Shown here: positions 27,587 to 34,870 of the stretch, in pieces
Numbering within the stretch: position 1 is the stretch's first letter
Layout of the letters: each line of letters opens with the position of its first letter
Assembly (NCBI RefSeq): GCF_002154605.1
Contig: NZ_MUNE01000075.1
Coordinates: forward strand, 1 to 36,044
DNA from: Streptomyces milbemycinicus
GTDB taxonomy: Bacteria > Actinomycetota > Actinomycetes > Streptomycetales > Streptomycetaceae
Direction: 5' to 3'
Length of the DNA stretch: 36,044 bases
Position numbers and translations under genes: made by a program
The notes under the pieces: generated by a model
Databases searched by the model: none
What the model was told of the DNA's origin: nothing
What the model saw: the letters and a program-made list of their open reading frames with translations, nothing else

Positions 27587-27882
27587 GGTTCCATCACCCC
27601 CTGCTGTCCAGCCATGAATGAGCGGACGACGGTGGTGTTGTGCCCTTACTCCCCCCACTGTCGCACCGGCCGCCCGCGCCGCAACGCCGGTGGGCCAGTT
27701 GCCGCACCGCGCCTGAGCGGCACACTAGTTGGGGGTCCGCGCATGCGTCAGCAGGTTGCCGGGAGGGCTCACCCGATGGAATGGCCTTGGCCAGAACCGG
27801 GAACTTCTCGAGGAACCTTCTGGACGCTTACAGGTCCCCCTCGACCGGTTCTCGACCCGTTCTCGACCGGGCCTCAAGAGCC
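27587..27882. other. Gene-free spacer between the M48-like gene and purD
   Basis: About 296 bases between two minus-strand genes. No convincing frame. The stretch contains a direct repeat of CGACC/TTCTCGACC (around 27840-27870) close to the purD stop; no terminator is clear. Confidence 0.45.
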
Positions 27883-29163
27883 TCAGGCCGATGCCGTCCC
27901 GGGTCCGGCCTCCTCCGCCGCCTTGGCGGCGATGTCCGAGCGGTGGTGGGAGCCGTCCAGGCCGATCCGGGCGACCGCGCGGTACGCCCGTTCGCGCGCC
28001 TTGACCAGATCCGAGCCGGTCGCGGTCACGGACAGCACCCGGCCACCCGCGCTCACCACGTCACCCGACGCAACGTCCCGCTTGGTGCCCGCGTGCAGGA
28101 CGTACGCCTTGGGCGCGTCCTGCTCGGCCACCTCTCCCAGACCGGTGATCGGATCGCCCGTACGGGGCGTCCCCGGATAGTTGTGTGAGGCGACCACGAC
28201 GGTCACCGCCGCGCCATCGCTCCAGCGCAGCGGCGCCAGCGAGTCGAGTCGACCGGTCGCGGCGGCCAGCAGCACACCGGCCAGCGGAGTCTTCAGCCGG
28301 GCCAGGACCACCTGGGTCTCCGGGTCGCCGAAGCGCGCGTTGAACTCGATCACCCGCACCCCGCGCGAGGTGATCGCCAGCCCCGCGTACAGCAGCCCCG
28401 AGAACGGCGTCTCCCGGCGGCGCAGCTCGTCCACGGTCGGCTGCAACACGGTCGCCAGCACCTCGTCGACCAGCTTGGGGTCCGCCCACGGCAGCGGGGA
28501 GTACGCACCCATACCGCCCGTGTTCGGGCCCTCGTCGCCGTCGTAGGCGCGCTTGAAGTCCTGAGCCGGCTGCAGCGGCACGACCGTCTCGCCGTCCGTG
28601 ACGGCGAAGAGCGACACCTCCGGGCCGTCCAGGTACTCCTCGATCACCACCCGCCCGCACGCCAGCGCGTGCTCGCGGGCAGTGGCGATGTCGCTGGTCA
28701 CGACGACGCCCTTACCGGCCGCCAGCCCGTCGTCCTTGACCACGTACGGCGCGCCGAAGGCGTCCAGCGCCTCGTCGATCTCCGCCTCGTCCGTACAGAC
28801 GTAAGCGCGCGCGGTGGGCACGCCCGCCGCCGCCATCACATCCTTCGCGAACGCCTTCGACCCCTCCAGTTGCGCCGCCTCGGCGGACGGCCCGAACACC
28901 GGGATCCCCCGCGCGCGCACCACATCCGCCACCCCCGCCACCAGCGGAGCCTCCGGGCCGACCACCACCAGCTCCGCCTCCAGCGAGGCGGCCAGCTCGG
29001 CGACGGCCACGCCGTCGAGGGCGTCGACCGTATGCAGCTCGGCGACCTCCGCGATGCCGGCGTTGCCGGGCGCGCAGTGCAGAGCCGTCACGTCGGGGTC
29101 GAGGGACAGTGCGCGGCACAGGGCGTGTTCGCGGGCGCCGCTGCCGATGACGAGGACCTTCAC
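27883..29163 (-). CDS. purD: Phosphoribosylamine-glycine ligase (GAR synthetase)
   Basis: Second step of purine synthesis. 426 residues, GTG start at 29163 giving [16 protein letters not shown]. An ATP-grasp enzyme: [36 protein letters not shown] (phosphate loop), [11 protein letters not shown] and the Mg-binding [12 protein letters not shown] are all present. A strong hairpin lies upstream. It stands apart from purF-purM and purSQL but has the same orientation. Confidence 0.97.
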   Translation of the reverse strand: MKVLVIGSGAREHALCRALSLDPDVTALHCAPGNAGIAEVAELHTVDALDGVAVAELAASLEAELVVVGPEAPLVAGVADVVRARGIPVFGPSAEAAQLEGSKAFAKDVMAAAGVPTARAYVCTDEAEIDEALDAFGAPYVVKDDGLAAGKGVVVTSDIATAREHALACGRVVIEEYLDGPEVSLFAVTDGETVVPLQPAQDFKRAYDGDEGPNTGGMGAYSPLPWADPKLVDEVLATVLQPTVDELRRRETPFSGLLYAGLAITSRGVRVIEFNARFGDPETQVVLARLKTPLAGVLLAAATGRLDSLAPLRWSDGAAVTVVVASHNYPGTPRTGDPITGLGEVAEQDAPKAYVLHAGTKRDVASGDVVSAGGRVLSVTATGSDLVKARERAYRAVARIGLDGSHHRSDIAAKAAEEAGPGTASA

Positions 29164-29209
29164 GGTGAGCAGCCTATTGCCTCACCCCCCGGTCGCTCCG
29201 CTCCGGGGG

Positions 29210-29236
29210 CCCGGCCGCGCCTTGCGGGCGGCCGGG
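29210..29236 (-). terminator. Hairpin between the DUF397 gene and purD
   Basis: CCCGGCCGC (29210-29218) pairs with GCGGCCGGG (29228-29236), loop of 9, ten bases after the DUF397 stop on the minus strand. No T-tract. Confidence 0.55.
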
Positions 29237-29246
29237 CGGGGGTGAC

Positions 29247-29474
29247 TTACAGCTCGCCGGAGCGGACGCCCTTACGGAAGGCGTCCCACTCCTCGGCGGT
29301 GTAGCGCAGGGCCGGGAAGGCGGGGTTCTTCGAGTCGCGGATGGCGACGCCGCCGCCGGGGAGATCGGTGATCTCGACGCACTGGTTGCCGCCACTACTG
29401 AACCGCGACTTGCGCCACTGCGCCGCGCTCAGATCTATCGCGTAAAGGTCATCCTTGCGGCCAGGGGTGCTCAC
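29247..29474 (-). CDS. DUF397 family protein
   Basis: 75 residues, GTG start at 29474 overlapping the stop of the XRE regulator (GTGA). It has the DUF397 consensus AQWRKSRFSSGGNQCVEITDLPGGGVAIRDSKNP followed by a Trp-containing C-terminal helix (EEWDAFRKGVRSGEL). Such small proteins are encoded with WhiJ-type XRE regulators in Streptomyces and are thought to act as partner or antagonist of the regulator. It is translationally coupled to the regulator gene. Confidence 0.93.
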   Translation of the reverse strand: MSTPGRKDDLYAIDLSAAQWRKSRFSSGGNQCVEITDLPGGGVAIRDSKNPAFPALRYTAEEWDAFRKGVRSGEL

Positions 29475-30340
29475 GTCATGTTCCTTTCGAGCAGGGCCTT
29501 GATGGTCTCCAGGGAATCATCCACGGAAAGCGCCGCCGCGACGATACGTTCGAACGCCATCTCGAAGAGCCTCGCGTCCTCGGCGCCCTCCAGGAAATAG
29601 CCGCCCTGGATGTTCTCGACGTTGACCACGGTGGGCCAAGGCTGTGGGAACCGCACCACTTCGAAGATCCCGAGCATCCCCGGATGCGGCGTCGAGTTCA
29701 GCGGCATGATCTGGATGGTGATGTTGGGCAGCTCCGACATGTCCAGCAGATGCCGCAGCTGCTCCCGCATGAGGGCCGGGTACGAGGCGAAGCGCTGGTA
29801 CAGCGCCGCCTCGTGGATCACGGCCCACAACTTCGTCGGGTTGCCTGGCCGGGTGAGGATGGCCTGCCGCATCTTGCGGACCTCGGCCAGGGCCATCACT
29901 TCTTCTGTGGTGTGCGTCATGGCCGTGGCGGCGATGATCTCGCGCGCATAGGTGCCGGTCTGCAGCAGACCGTGGATCAGGCCCGGAGCGTAGACGTGCA
30001 TGCTCTCCGCGTCGGATTCCAAGGTCAGAAAGTCCTTGTACGCGAGCGACACAACATCCCCGTACGCCCGCCACCAGCCCTGCTTCCCCGCGTCGCGTGC
30101 CAGGTCGATCAGCGCGGAGATGATGTCCGGGTCCGTCACTCCGTACAGCTTCAGGAGCGTGTCCACCTCCGGCACCGGCATGCGCGCCTTGGCGTTCTCG
30201 ATGCGGGACATCTTGCTCAGATCCCAGCCCATCGCCTCAGCGGCCCGCTCCAGGCTCATGCCCGCGCCGCGACGGTAAGTACGTAAAGCCTCGCCGAGGC
30301 GACGCCTTCTGAGAGTTGGTACTGCCCGGGAATTCGGCAT
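29471..30340 (-). CDS. XRE-family regulator with DUF5753 (WhiJ-like)
   Basis: 289 residues from ATG 30340; the open frame continues to 31312 but that part would overlap the divergent gene and is not homologous. N-terminal HTH: LGEALRTYRRGAGMSLERAAEAMGWDLSKMSRIENAKA (about 14-50). A C-terminal DUF5753 domain contains APGLIHGLLQTGTYAREIIA and LYQRFASYPALMREQL. It is a cytoplasmic DNA-binding protein. Together with DUF397 (coupled) and the divergent HATPase it forms the whiJ-type triad, known from S. coelicolor to influence development and antibiotic production. The shared upstream region 30341-30526 has AT-rich stretches suitable for autoregulation. Confidence 0.93.
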   Translation of the reverse strand: MPNSRAVPTLRRRRLGEALRTYRRGAGMSLERAAEAMGWDLSKMSRIENAKARMPVPEVDTLLKLYGVTDPDIISALIDLARDAGKQGWWRAYGDVVSLAYKDFLTLESDAESMHVYAPGLIHGLLQTGTYAREIIAATAMTHTTEEVMALAEVRKMRQAILTRPGNPTKLWAVIHEAALYQRFASYPALMREQLRHLLDMSELPNITIQIMPLNSTPHPGMLGIFEVVRFPQPWPTVVNVENIQGGYFLEGAEDARLFEMAFERIVAAALSVDDSLETIKALLERNMT

Positions 30341-30526
30341 GGCTCTTTTCAGCCCTCCAAGGTGCTCCGCAAGGGTCCCCGGTGCAGTTTCACACCCCGT
30401 AGGTTCGCAAGTCGATAGAACATCCTTTCTTTCTTTTGGAATTTGACGCTCCAAGCTTGCCGGTAAATCTGCCGCCGGTGCATTCTTCCTGCACGCCACG
30501 AGCAAACTCATGCCGCTGGAGCTGCC
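30341..30526. promoter_or_regulatory. Divergent promoter region of the whiJ-type triad
   Basis: It contains a pyrimidine-rich and AT-rich stretch (CATCCTTTCTTTCTTTTGGA, about 30422-30441) in a GC-rich context, between the XRE regulator and HATPase genes. It is the likely site of both promoters and of regulator binding. Exact boxes cannot be fixed. Confidence 0.45.
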
Positions 30527-30985
30527 ATGCCTGCGCCGCTGAACCCCCAACTCCCCACCCCCGGACCGGTCATCAGCAGCGCCATAGCGTCCAGGACCGG
30601 CCACCCCGCCTACAGTCAAACCCTCCCCTGCGAGCCGGAATCCGCCCGCCGCGCCCGCCTCCTCGTGCGCACCGCCTGCGACACCTGGCACCTGCCCGGC
30701 CTCGCCGACCGCGCCGCGCTGGTGATTTCGGAGCTTGTGAGCAACTCCGTCGAGCACAGCGGCAGTCGGGCCATGCGCGTGACCGTCTCCCGCCCCGCGC
30801 CCGACCGGGTGCGGCTGTCCGTGGTCGACCGGTCCCACGCCAAACCCGCCGCCCGCACGGCCTCCGAGGACGACGAGCACGGCCGCGGCCTGGCGCTCGT
30901 CGAGGCGGTCTCCGACCGCTGGGGCACGGATCCGCTCCGCTGGGGCAAGCGGGTCTGGGCGGAGTGCGCCCTGGAGGCGCGCTGA
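30527..30985 (+). CDS. RsbW-like ATP-binding protein (HATPase_c_2)
   Basis: 152 residues from ATG 30527 with GGAG at 30518. The GHKL ATPase fold is shown by the N-box ISELVSNSVEHSG (about 66-78), the G1-like region VRLSVVDRSHAKP and the G2 region EHGRGLALVEAVSDRWG (about 117-133). In G1 the usual Asp-x-Gly has become DRS, so ATP hydrolysis or kinase activity may differ. The N-terminal 30 residues are Pro-rich. This anti-sigma-factor-like protein is the third member of the whiJ-type locus, divergent from the XRE/DUF397 pair. Confidence 0.9.
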   Translation: MPAPLNPQLPTPGPVISSAIASRTGHPAYSQTLPCEPESARRARLLVRTACDTWHLPGLADRAALVISELVSNSVEHSGSRAMRVTVSRPAPDRVRLSVVDRSHAKPAARTASEDDEHGRGLALVEAVSDRWGTDPLRWGKRVWAECALEAR

Positions 30986-31056
30986 CCTCACACTGCACGC
31001 GAAGGAAGGGTGCTTCGCAGGTACGGGTGTGGGCGCGCTTCGCTTCGCTGCGCTTG

Positions 31057-31304
31057 TGCCTATGCGCCGTCTCGCGGCATTCGTCTCACGCGGGCGCGGC
31101 TTTCGTCTCGGACCCTCCGGGTCCAAAGCGCCAGCAGGAGGAGGGAAGGGGGGCGGCCGGCCCGGTGTCCCGGTTCCTCGACCCGGCGGGCGGCTGAGCT
31201 CACGACAGGCTCCGCTGCGCTCCGCCGCGACTGCTGCCGCGCGGTGGCCAACCGGTCCATCCAGCGGTGCGCTGATCCAGGGCCCGGGAGCGCGACGAAC
31301 AGAC
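31057..31304. repeat. Left arm of a large inverted repeat
   Basis: About 248 bases, imperfectly complementary to 31622-31869. A 47-base block (31086-31132) is an exact reverse complement of 31792-31838. A further long exact block lies around 31208-31228 (GGCTCCGCTGCGCTCCGC...). No gene is called here: open frames on both strands run through the repeat but lack initiation signals, although one frame is partly conserved between arms (ALWTRRVRDESRARV). Confidence 0.85.
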
Positions 31305-31324
31305 GAGCACAATGGGGCGGGACC

Positions 31325-31425
31325 GGCCCTCCCCCACCCCCTCTTAAATAATCGCTTGCTCTACATCAAGCATTATCGCTTGTTCTGCATCAAGCATTTT
31401 TTTGAGAGGGGGTGGGTGGAGGGCC
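31325..31425. repeat. Inner hairpin with AT-rich loop holding a 24-bp direct repeat
   Basis: The stem 31325-31344 (starts GGCCCTCCCCC) pairs with 31405-31425 with a single bulge. The 60-base loop is AT-rich (TTAAATAATCG...) and consists mainly of two contiguous 24-bp units, 31351-31374 and 31375-31398, differing at two positions. Each unit holds GCTTG...CAAGC, a small inverted repeat, and a T-run follows the second. It sits between the two big arms, so the whole is a nested palindrome. Confidence 0.85.
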
Positions 31426-31621
31426 TGAACCGGACCGGCATCCACCGCTCCGGGCGACCATCCACCGTTCCGCCACCCGTCGGCCGGTGAGGGCCCGTTG
31501 AGCTGGACGGCAACGATGCCTCCGACGCCCCTCCCCTCCCCGCTACCAGCCGCTTTGCGCCAAAGGCGCGAGACGATGCCCGCTCACGGCGGCCGGGCCA
31601 TGCCGTCCAGCGGCGTTGGCC

Positions 31622-31869
31622 CGTCCGTCGCGCTCCCACGCCACCCAGTCGAGCGCACCGCTGGACCGACCGGCTCGCCCCCGCGCGGCAGCAGTTGCGG
31701 CGGAGCGCAGCGGAGCCAGTCTTGAGCTCAGCCATCCACCGAGCCGAGGAACCGGGACAACGGGCCAGCCGCCCCCTCCCCCCTTCTCGCCGGCGCTTTG
31801 GACCCGGAGGGTCCGAGACGAAAGCCGCGCCCGCGTGAACCGAATACCGCGAGACGGCGCACAGGCGCC
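31622..31869. repeat. Right arm of the large inverted repeat
   Basis: Reverse complement partner of 31057-31304, with exact identity over 31792-31838 and diverged stretches elsewhere. The inner end matches too (CGTCCGTCGCGCTCCC at 31622-31637 against GGGAGCGCGAC at about 31286). No transposase or terminal target duplication was recognised. Confidence 0.85.
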
Positions 31870-32437
31870 CACCCCGACTCTCGGCAGACGGCTGTTCCCG
31901 GCGTCATCCGTCACGAGACAGCAGCGCTTCCCAACCGAGTCCGGCCACGGCAGCAGGCGGGGCCTCGCGCTCATGTCACCGCCGCCTTCGCGCCGCACCC
32001 GACAGCCCACACTGTTGCCGTCGTTCGTGCACGATGACGTACAGCCGGACAAGACCCGTGCCCGCGACATCCGCACCACGCGGCAGCCATGCGTAAGCCA
32101 GGGGGACACTCGCCAGACGAACCGTCGGCGTATCCGCACACTGGACGTCTGGCCGGATTCCAACTGCCCGATGCCGCCCTGGAGGAGGACGCCATCGGGA
32201 CTTGGCAGCAGGCCTGGTCGCCCCCTCAGACCACGTTCGGTCCGACCGTCGCTCCGGGCAGGCAACTGATACGGCTCGGCAACCCCAACGGGCCGAGCTG
32301 AGCCCTGCCTACGGGCGGATGATGCCCGGTTGGCTGCCGCCGCGGGGGCCGGAGCCGACAGCCGGGCCATGCGCGCCCGGCGATCAGCGAGGCCGCCTCC
32401 GACTTCTGGGGACCGTGCGGGGCACCACCCATCCGTA
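31870..32437. other. Gene-poor stretch, no convincing CDS
   Basis: About 570 bases. A 70-codon frame at 32089-32301 (MRKPGGHSPDEPSAYPHTGR...) is the best candidate, but its third-position GC is only about that of bulk DNA and it has no ribosome site. The area may be decayed coding DNA. No RNA gene was recognised. Confidence 0.5.
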
Positions 32438-32499
32438 TAGCGACGCTAGATTTCCTGTCGGCGACCTGATAGCGTCGACCATGTTCCTAGCGTCGCTAG
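32438..32499. promoter_or_regulatory. Cluster of TAGCGTCGCTA operator-like palindromes
   Basis: TAGCGACGCTA (32438-32448), the half-site TAGCGTCGA (32470-32478) and CTAGCGTCGCTAG (32487-32499, perfect 13-bp palindrome) lie within 62 bases just before the DUF4267 gene. Sites of this size and symmetry are typical of TetR-family operators. No TetR gene is in the window, so the regulator must be elsewhere. Confidence 0.65.
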
Positions 32500-32514
32500 C
32501 AAACGGGAGAAACC

Positions 32515-32886
32515 ATGCTCACGCCCATCGCCTACGGACTGGCCGTCTTCCTCACCCTCTTCGTCGTCTTCATCGGCGCGCGGTTCCTGGTGAGCCCCCA
32601 GGCAGCCGCAACCGGCTTCGGCGTACCCGCCAAGCAACACGGAGACGCCGCCTACCTGACGGTGAAGGGCCTGCGCGACCTCACCTCGGGCGTGATCGGC
32701 CTCGCCCTGCTCGCCTTCGCGGACGCCCACGCCGTGGGCTGGTACATGCTGGCCGTCGCACTCACCCCACTCGGCGACACTCTGATCGTCCTGCGCAACG
32801 GCGGCACCAAAGCGGCGGCCTTCGGTATCCACTTCGCCACCGCCGTGGTCGTCCTCATCAGCGCCGCGCTCCTCTTCGCCGTCTGA
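32515..32886 (+). CDS. DUF4267 small membrane protein
   Basis: 123 residues from ATG 32515 with GGGAG close upstream. Four hydrophobic segments are visible: around residues 5-28 (ending FIGARFLVSP), 48-70 (GLRDLTSGVIGLALLAFAD), 71-90 (GWYMLAVALTPLGDTLIVL) and 100-123 (AFGIHFATAVVVLISAALLF). The pattern and length fit DUF4267, a family of unknown role. It lies directly behind the operator cluster and 62 bases before the cupin gene, so both are probably one operon under the same repressor. Confidence 0.88.
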   Translation: MLTPIAYGLAVFLTLFVVFIGARFLVSPQAAATGFGVPAKQHGDAAYLTVKGLRDLTSGVIGLALLAFADAHAVGWYMLAVALTPLGDTLIVLRNGGTKAAAFGIHFATAVVVLISAALLFAV

Positions 32887-32948
32887 AGCCGCTTCGCCGT
32901 CTGAATCTCAGAACCCATCGCCCAAATCCCCCAAAGGGAGCTACACAG

Positions 32949-33443
32949 ATGTCTCTGATCGTGCCGGAATTCAACGAGTCCGTGATCGTCCGCGACGCCG
33001 AGGCCGAGGTGATCGGCCAGGCCCCGACCACCATCAAGCTGCTGGCCGACAGCGGCTCGACCGGCGGCGCGCTGTCCACTCAGCGGGTCACGCTGACCGA
33101 CGGCGCGGACGGTGCCAGGCCGCATCACCACGCCAATTCCGCCGAGTTGTTCTACATGCTGGACGGCACCGCGCAACTGCTGTCCGGCGAGCAGGTCGTG
33201 ACCGCCGAACGCGGCGATCTGGTCATCGTCCCGCCCGGCCTCGCACACGCCTTCGCCGCCGCACCGGGGCACAACGCCGACATCCTTATCGTCATCACCC
33301 CCGGCGTCGAGCGGTTCGAGTACTTCCGCCACCTGGAGCGCATCGCCTACGGGAAGGTGCCGCCGGAAAGTCTGCTGGAGGTCCAGGAGCTCTACGACAC
33401 CTACTTCCGCACCAGCGTCCCCTGGGACCAGGCCCGATCCTGA
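32949..33443 (+). CDS. Cupin-domain protein
   Basis: 164 residues from ATG 32949 with AGGGAG upstream. Cupin motif 1 is seen as RPHHHANSAELFYMLDGTAQLL (about 58-80, three His and a Glu as metal ligands) and motif 2 as GDLVIVPPGLAHAFAAAPG (about 92-110). It is a small cytosolic beta-barrel protein. Related quercetinase-like cupins can be oxygenases, but the substrate is unknown. Second gene of the DUF4267 operon. Confidence 0.9.
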   Translation: MSLIVPEFNESVIVRDAEAEVIGQAPTTIKLLADSGSTGGALSTQRVTLTDGADGARPHHHANSAELFYMLDGTAQLLSGEQVVTAERGDLVIVPPGLAHAFAAAPGHNADILIVITPGVERFEYFRHLERIAYGKVPPESLLEVQELYDTYFRTSVPWDQARS

Positions 33444-33473
33444 GGGAACACCACACGCAGCAACACGCCCCGG

Positions 33474-33629
33474 GGAGCCCGTACGGCCGCGGAGCTGTCC
33501 AAGCGCTACGAGCGCGTGCAGGTGTGCGCCGACAACCAGCAGGTGGTGCACCGCTCCGAGATCGTGATGATCGCCGTACGCCACCAGGACCGGCACGAAG
33601 CGCTCACCGATCTGAGGGGACGTCCTTGA
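33474..33629 (+). pseudogene. Fragment of a pyrroline-5-carboxylate reductase-like gene
   Basis: The frame through 33474 reads ARTAAELSKRYERVQVCADN, then QQVVHRSEIVMIAVRHQDRH and EALTDLRGRP before TGA (33627-33629). This matches the nucleotide-binding middle of ProC-type reductases (DNQxVVxxSDVVxLAVRPQ). There is no start codon, no N-terminal Rossmann glycines and no C-terminal half, so about 50 residues of a once longer gene remain. It overlaps the 3' end of the opposite erythromycin-esterase-like gene by 26 bases. The call is by eye. Confidence 0.6.
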
Positions 33630-34812
33630 CGAACACGATCCCGTCGTAGTCGGCCAGGCGGGCCGGGTCGAGGGGGGCGTAGCCGAACCAGGGGGAGACG
33701 CGGGCGGCGGGCCGCGGGTCGGCGAGGGAAGTGGCCAGCTGGGGCGTGTCGATGAGGTAGCGGTCCTCCGGGAGGGCGTACAGGAGACCTTCGAGGGTGT
33801 CCGGGGGCGGGGTGTCCACACCCTGGTGCCGGATCGTGCCGAGCGCCGTGGCCACGAAGGCATACCCGCCGCCCAGGTGGGCGTTCACCAGCGCGCCCGC
33901 GCTCCACCACTCCAGCAGCGGGTGGTCCCACATCCGCATCGTGCTCTTCTCCCGCTGGAGATGGGAGTTGTGGGCGTGGATGAGTGCCGGGCCCCGTTCG
34001 ACGATGGCGAGGAGGTTGTCGGCCATCATCCGGTCCCGCAGGCCCAACAGCCGCGTCATGCGGGCCGGTGAGGTGTCGGCCATCCAGTAGTGGTAGCGCA
34101 GCAGGCCGGTGGCGGTGCGCCCGTACAGACGGGCCCGGTCCCAGGCCTCCCGCGAGGTCGCCGCGATCAGGTGCGGTGTCTGCTCGTCGAACAGCGCCAC
34201 CAGATCGTCGGCGAGCAGCCGCAGCTCCCTGGCCTCGGCCGACTGCCCCACGGACTGGGCCGGTTCCATCATCGCGGCGGGATTGGTCCACTGGTCGTCG
34301 GCGCCGAGCAGGCGGTCGAGCGTTTCCGCGGTGCAGGGGAGCAGGTCCGCGTGCACGTGGGCCGCGAGGTAGCCGTGGAGTGCGGTGAGGGCCTGCCGGG
34401 GGCTCGCGGCGCCGCTGATCTCCAGCGGGCCGTCGATACCGGCGAAGCGCAGCCGCTCGGGCTCGGGCCGGCCGTCGTTGTACTCCCTTATCCAGCGGAC
34501 GAGTTCACGGTTGGCCGCGGACGCACCCCATTCGTGGCTGAATCCGCGCTCCATGACGTCGTCGAGGGTGCCCGTGCCCGAGGTGACGTAGTCGTCCACG
34601 ACCAGGCCCATCATGCAGTCGCTCTCGATCGCGATCGTCCGGTAGCCCTCCTGCTCGACGAGTTGGCGGAAGAGATCGTTGCGCACATCGAGCAGCGTGT
34701 CCTCGCCGTGGGTGGGCTCGCCCAGGGCGAGCAGCCGGGGCCGGGCCGGAAACAGCCTCATGACGGCTTCGGCCTCGACGGCATGGGTGGTGTCCTTGAT
34801 GTCGGTAGCCAT
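33604..34812 (-). CDS. Erythromycin esterase family protein
   Basis: 402 residues from ATG 34812. Family motifs: LGEPTHGE (Glu32, His35), TIAIESD (Glu63), LRDRMMADNLL (about 259-269) and the region around HAHNSHL (279-285), matching the active-site residues known in Ere enzymes. Most chromosomal members are not proven macrolide esterases, so resistance is possible but not shown. It is divergent from a double-HTH MerR regulator, which probably controls it. Its 3' end runs over a reductase fragment, as expected at a rearrangement edge. Confidence 0.9.
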   Translation of the reverse strand: MATDIKDTTHAVEAEAVMRLFPARPRLLALGEPTHGEDTLLDVRNDLFRQLVEQEGYRTIAIESDCMMGLVVDDYVTSGTGTLDDVMERGFSHEWGASAANRELVRWIREYNDGRPEPERLRFAGIDGPLEISGAASPRQALTALHGYLAAHVHADLLPCTAETLDRLLGADDQWTNPAAMMEPAQSVGQSAEARELRLLADDLVALFDEQTPHLIAATSREAWDRARLYGRTATGLLRYHYWMADTSPARMTRLLGLRDRMMADNLLAIVERGPALIHAHNSHLQREKSTMRMWDHPLLEWWSAGALVNAHLGGGYAFVATALGTIRHQGVDTPPPDTLEGLLYALPEDRYLIDTPQLATSLADPRPAARVSPWFGYAPLDPARLADYDGIVFVKDVPSDR

Positions 34813-34828
34813 GCCTTAAACGGTATCG

Positions 34829-34845
34829 TTGAACCTCCGGTTGAA
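34829..34845. promoter_or_regulatory. Operator-like palindrome between the esterase and MerR-type genes
   Basis: TTGAACCTCCGGTTGAA is an imperfect palindrome (TTGAACC against GGTTGAA, one mismatch) in the 58-base divergent region. MerR-family regulators bind such sites between promoter boxes, so this is the best candidate operator. Confidence 0.55.
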
Positions 34846-34870
34846 ACTTTTCCGCGATATCGGCAGGACC

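Noticed and set aside
30341..31312. N-terminal extension of the XRE regulator by 324 codons
   Set aside because: It would cover the divergent HATPase gene and part of the inverted repeat. The HTH protein has a normal N terminus at MPNSRAVPTLRRRRL.
31351..31398. CRISPR array at the two 24-bp repeats
   Set aside because: Units are contiguous with no spacers, only two copies exist, and there are no cas genes.
31057..31869. Classical insertion sequence
   Set aside because: Inverted arms suggest it, but no transposase frame and no target duplication could be seen.
32089..32301. 70-codon frame MRKPGGHSPDEPSAYPHTGR...
   Set aside because: Third-position GC is about that of bulk DNA, there is no ribosome site, and no family is recognised. 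It could be decayed coding DNA.
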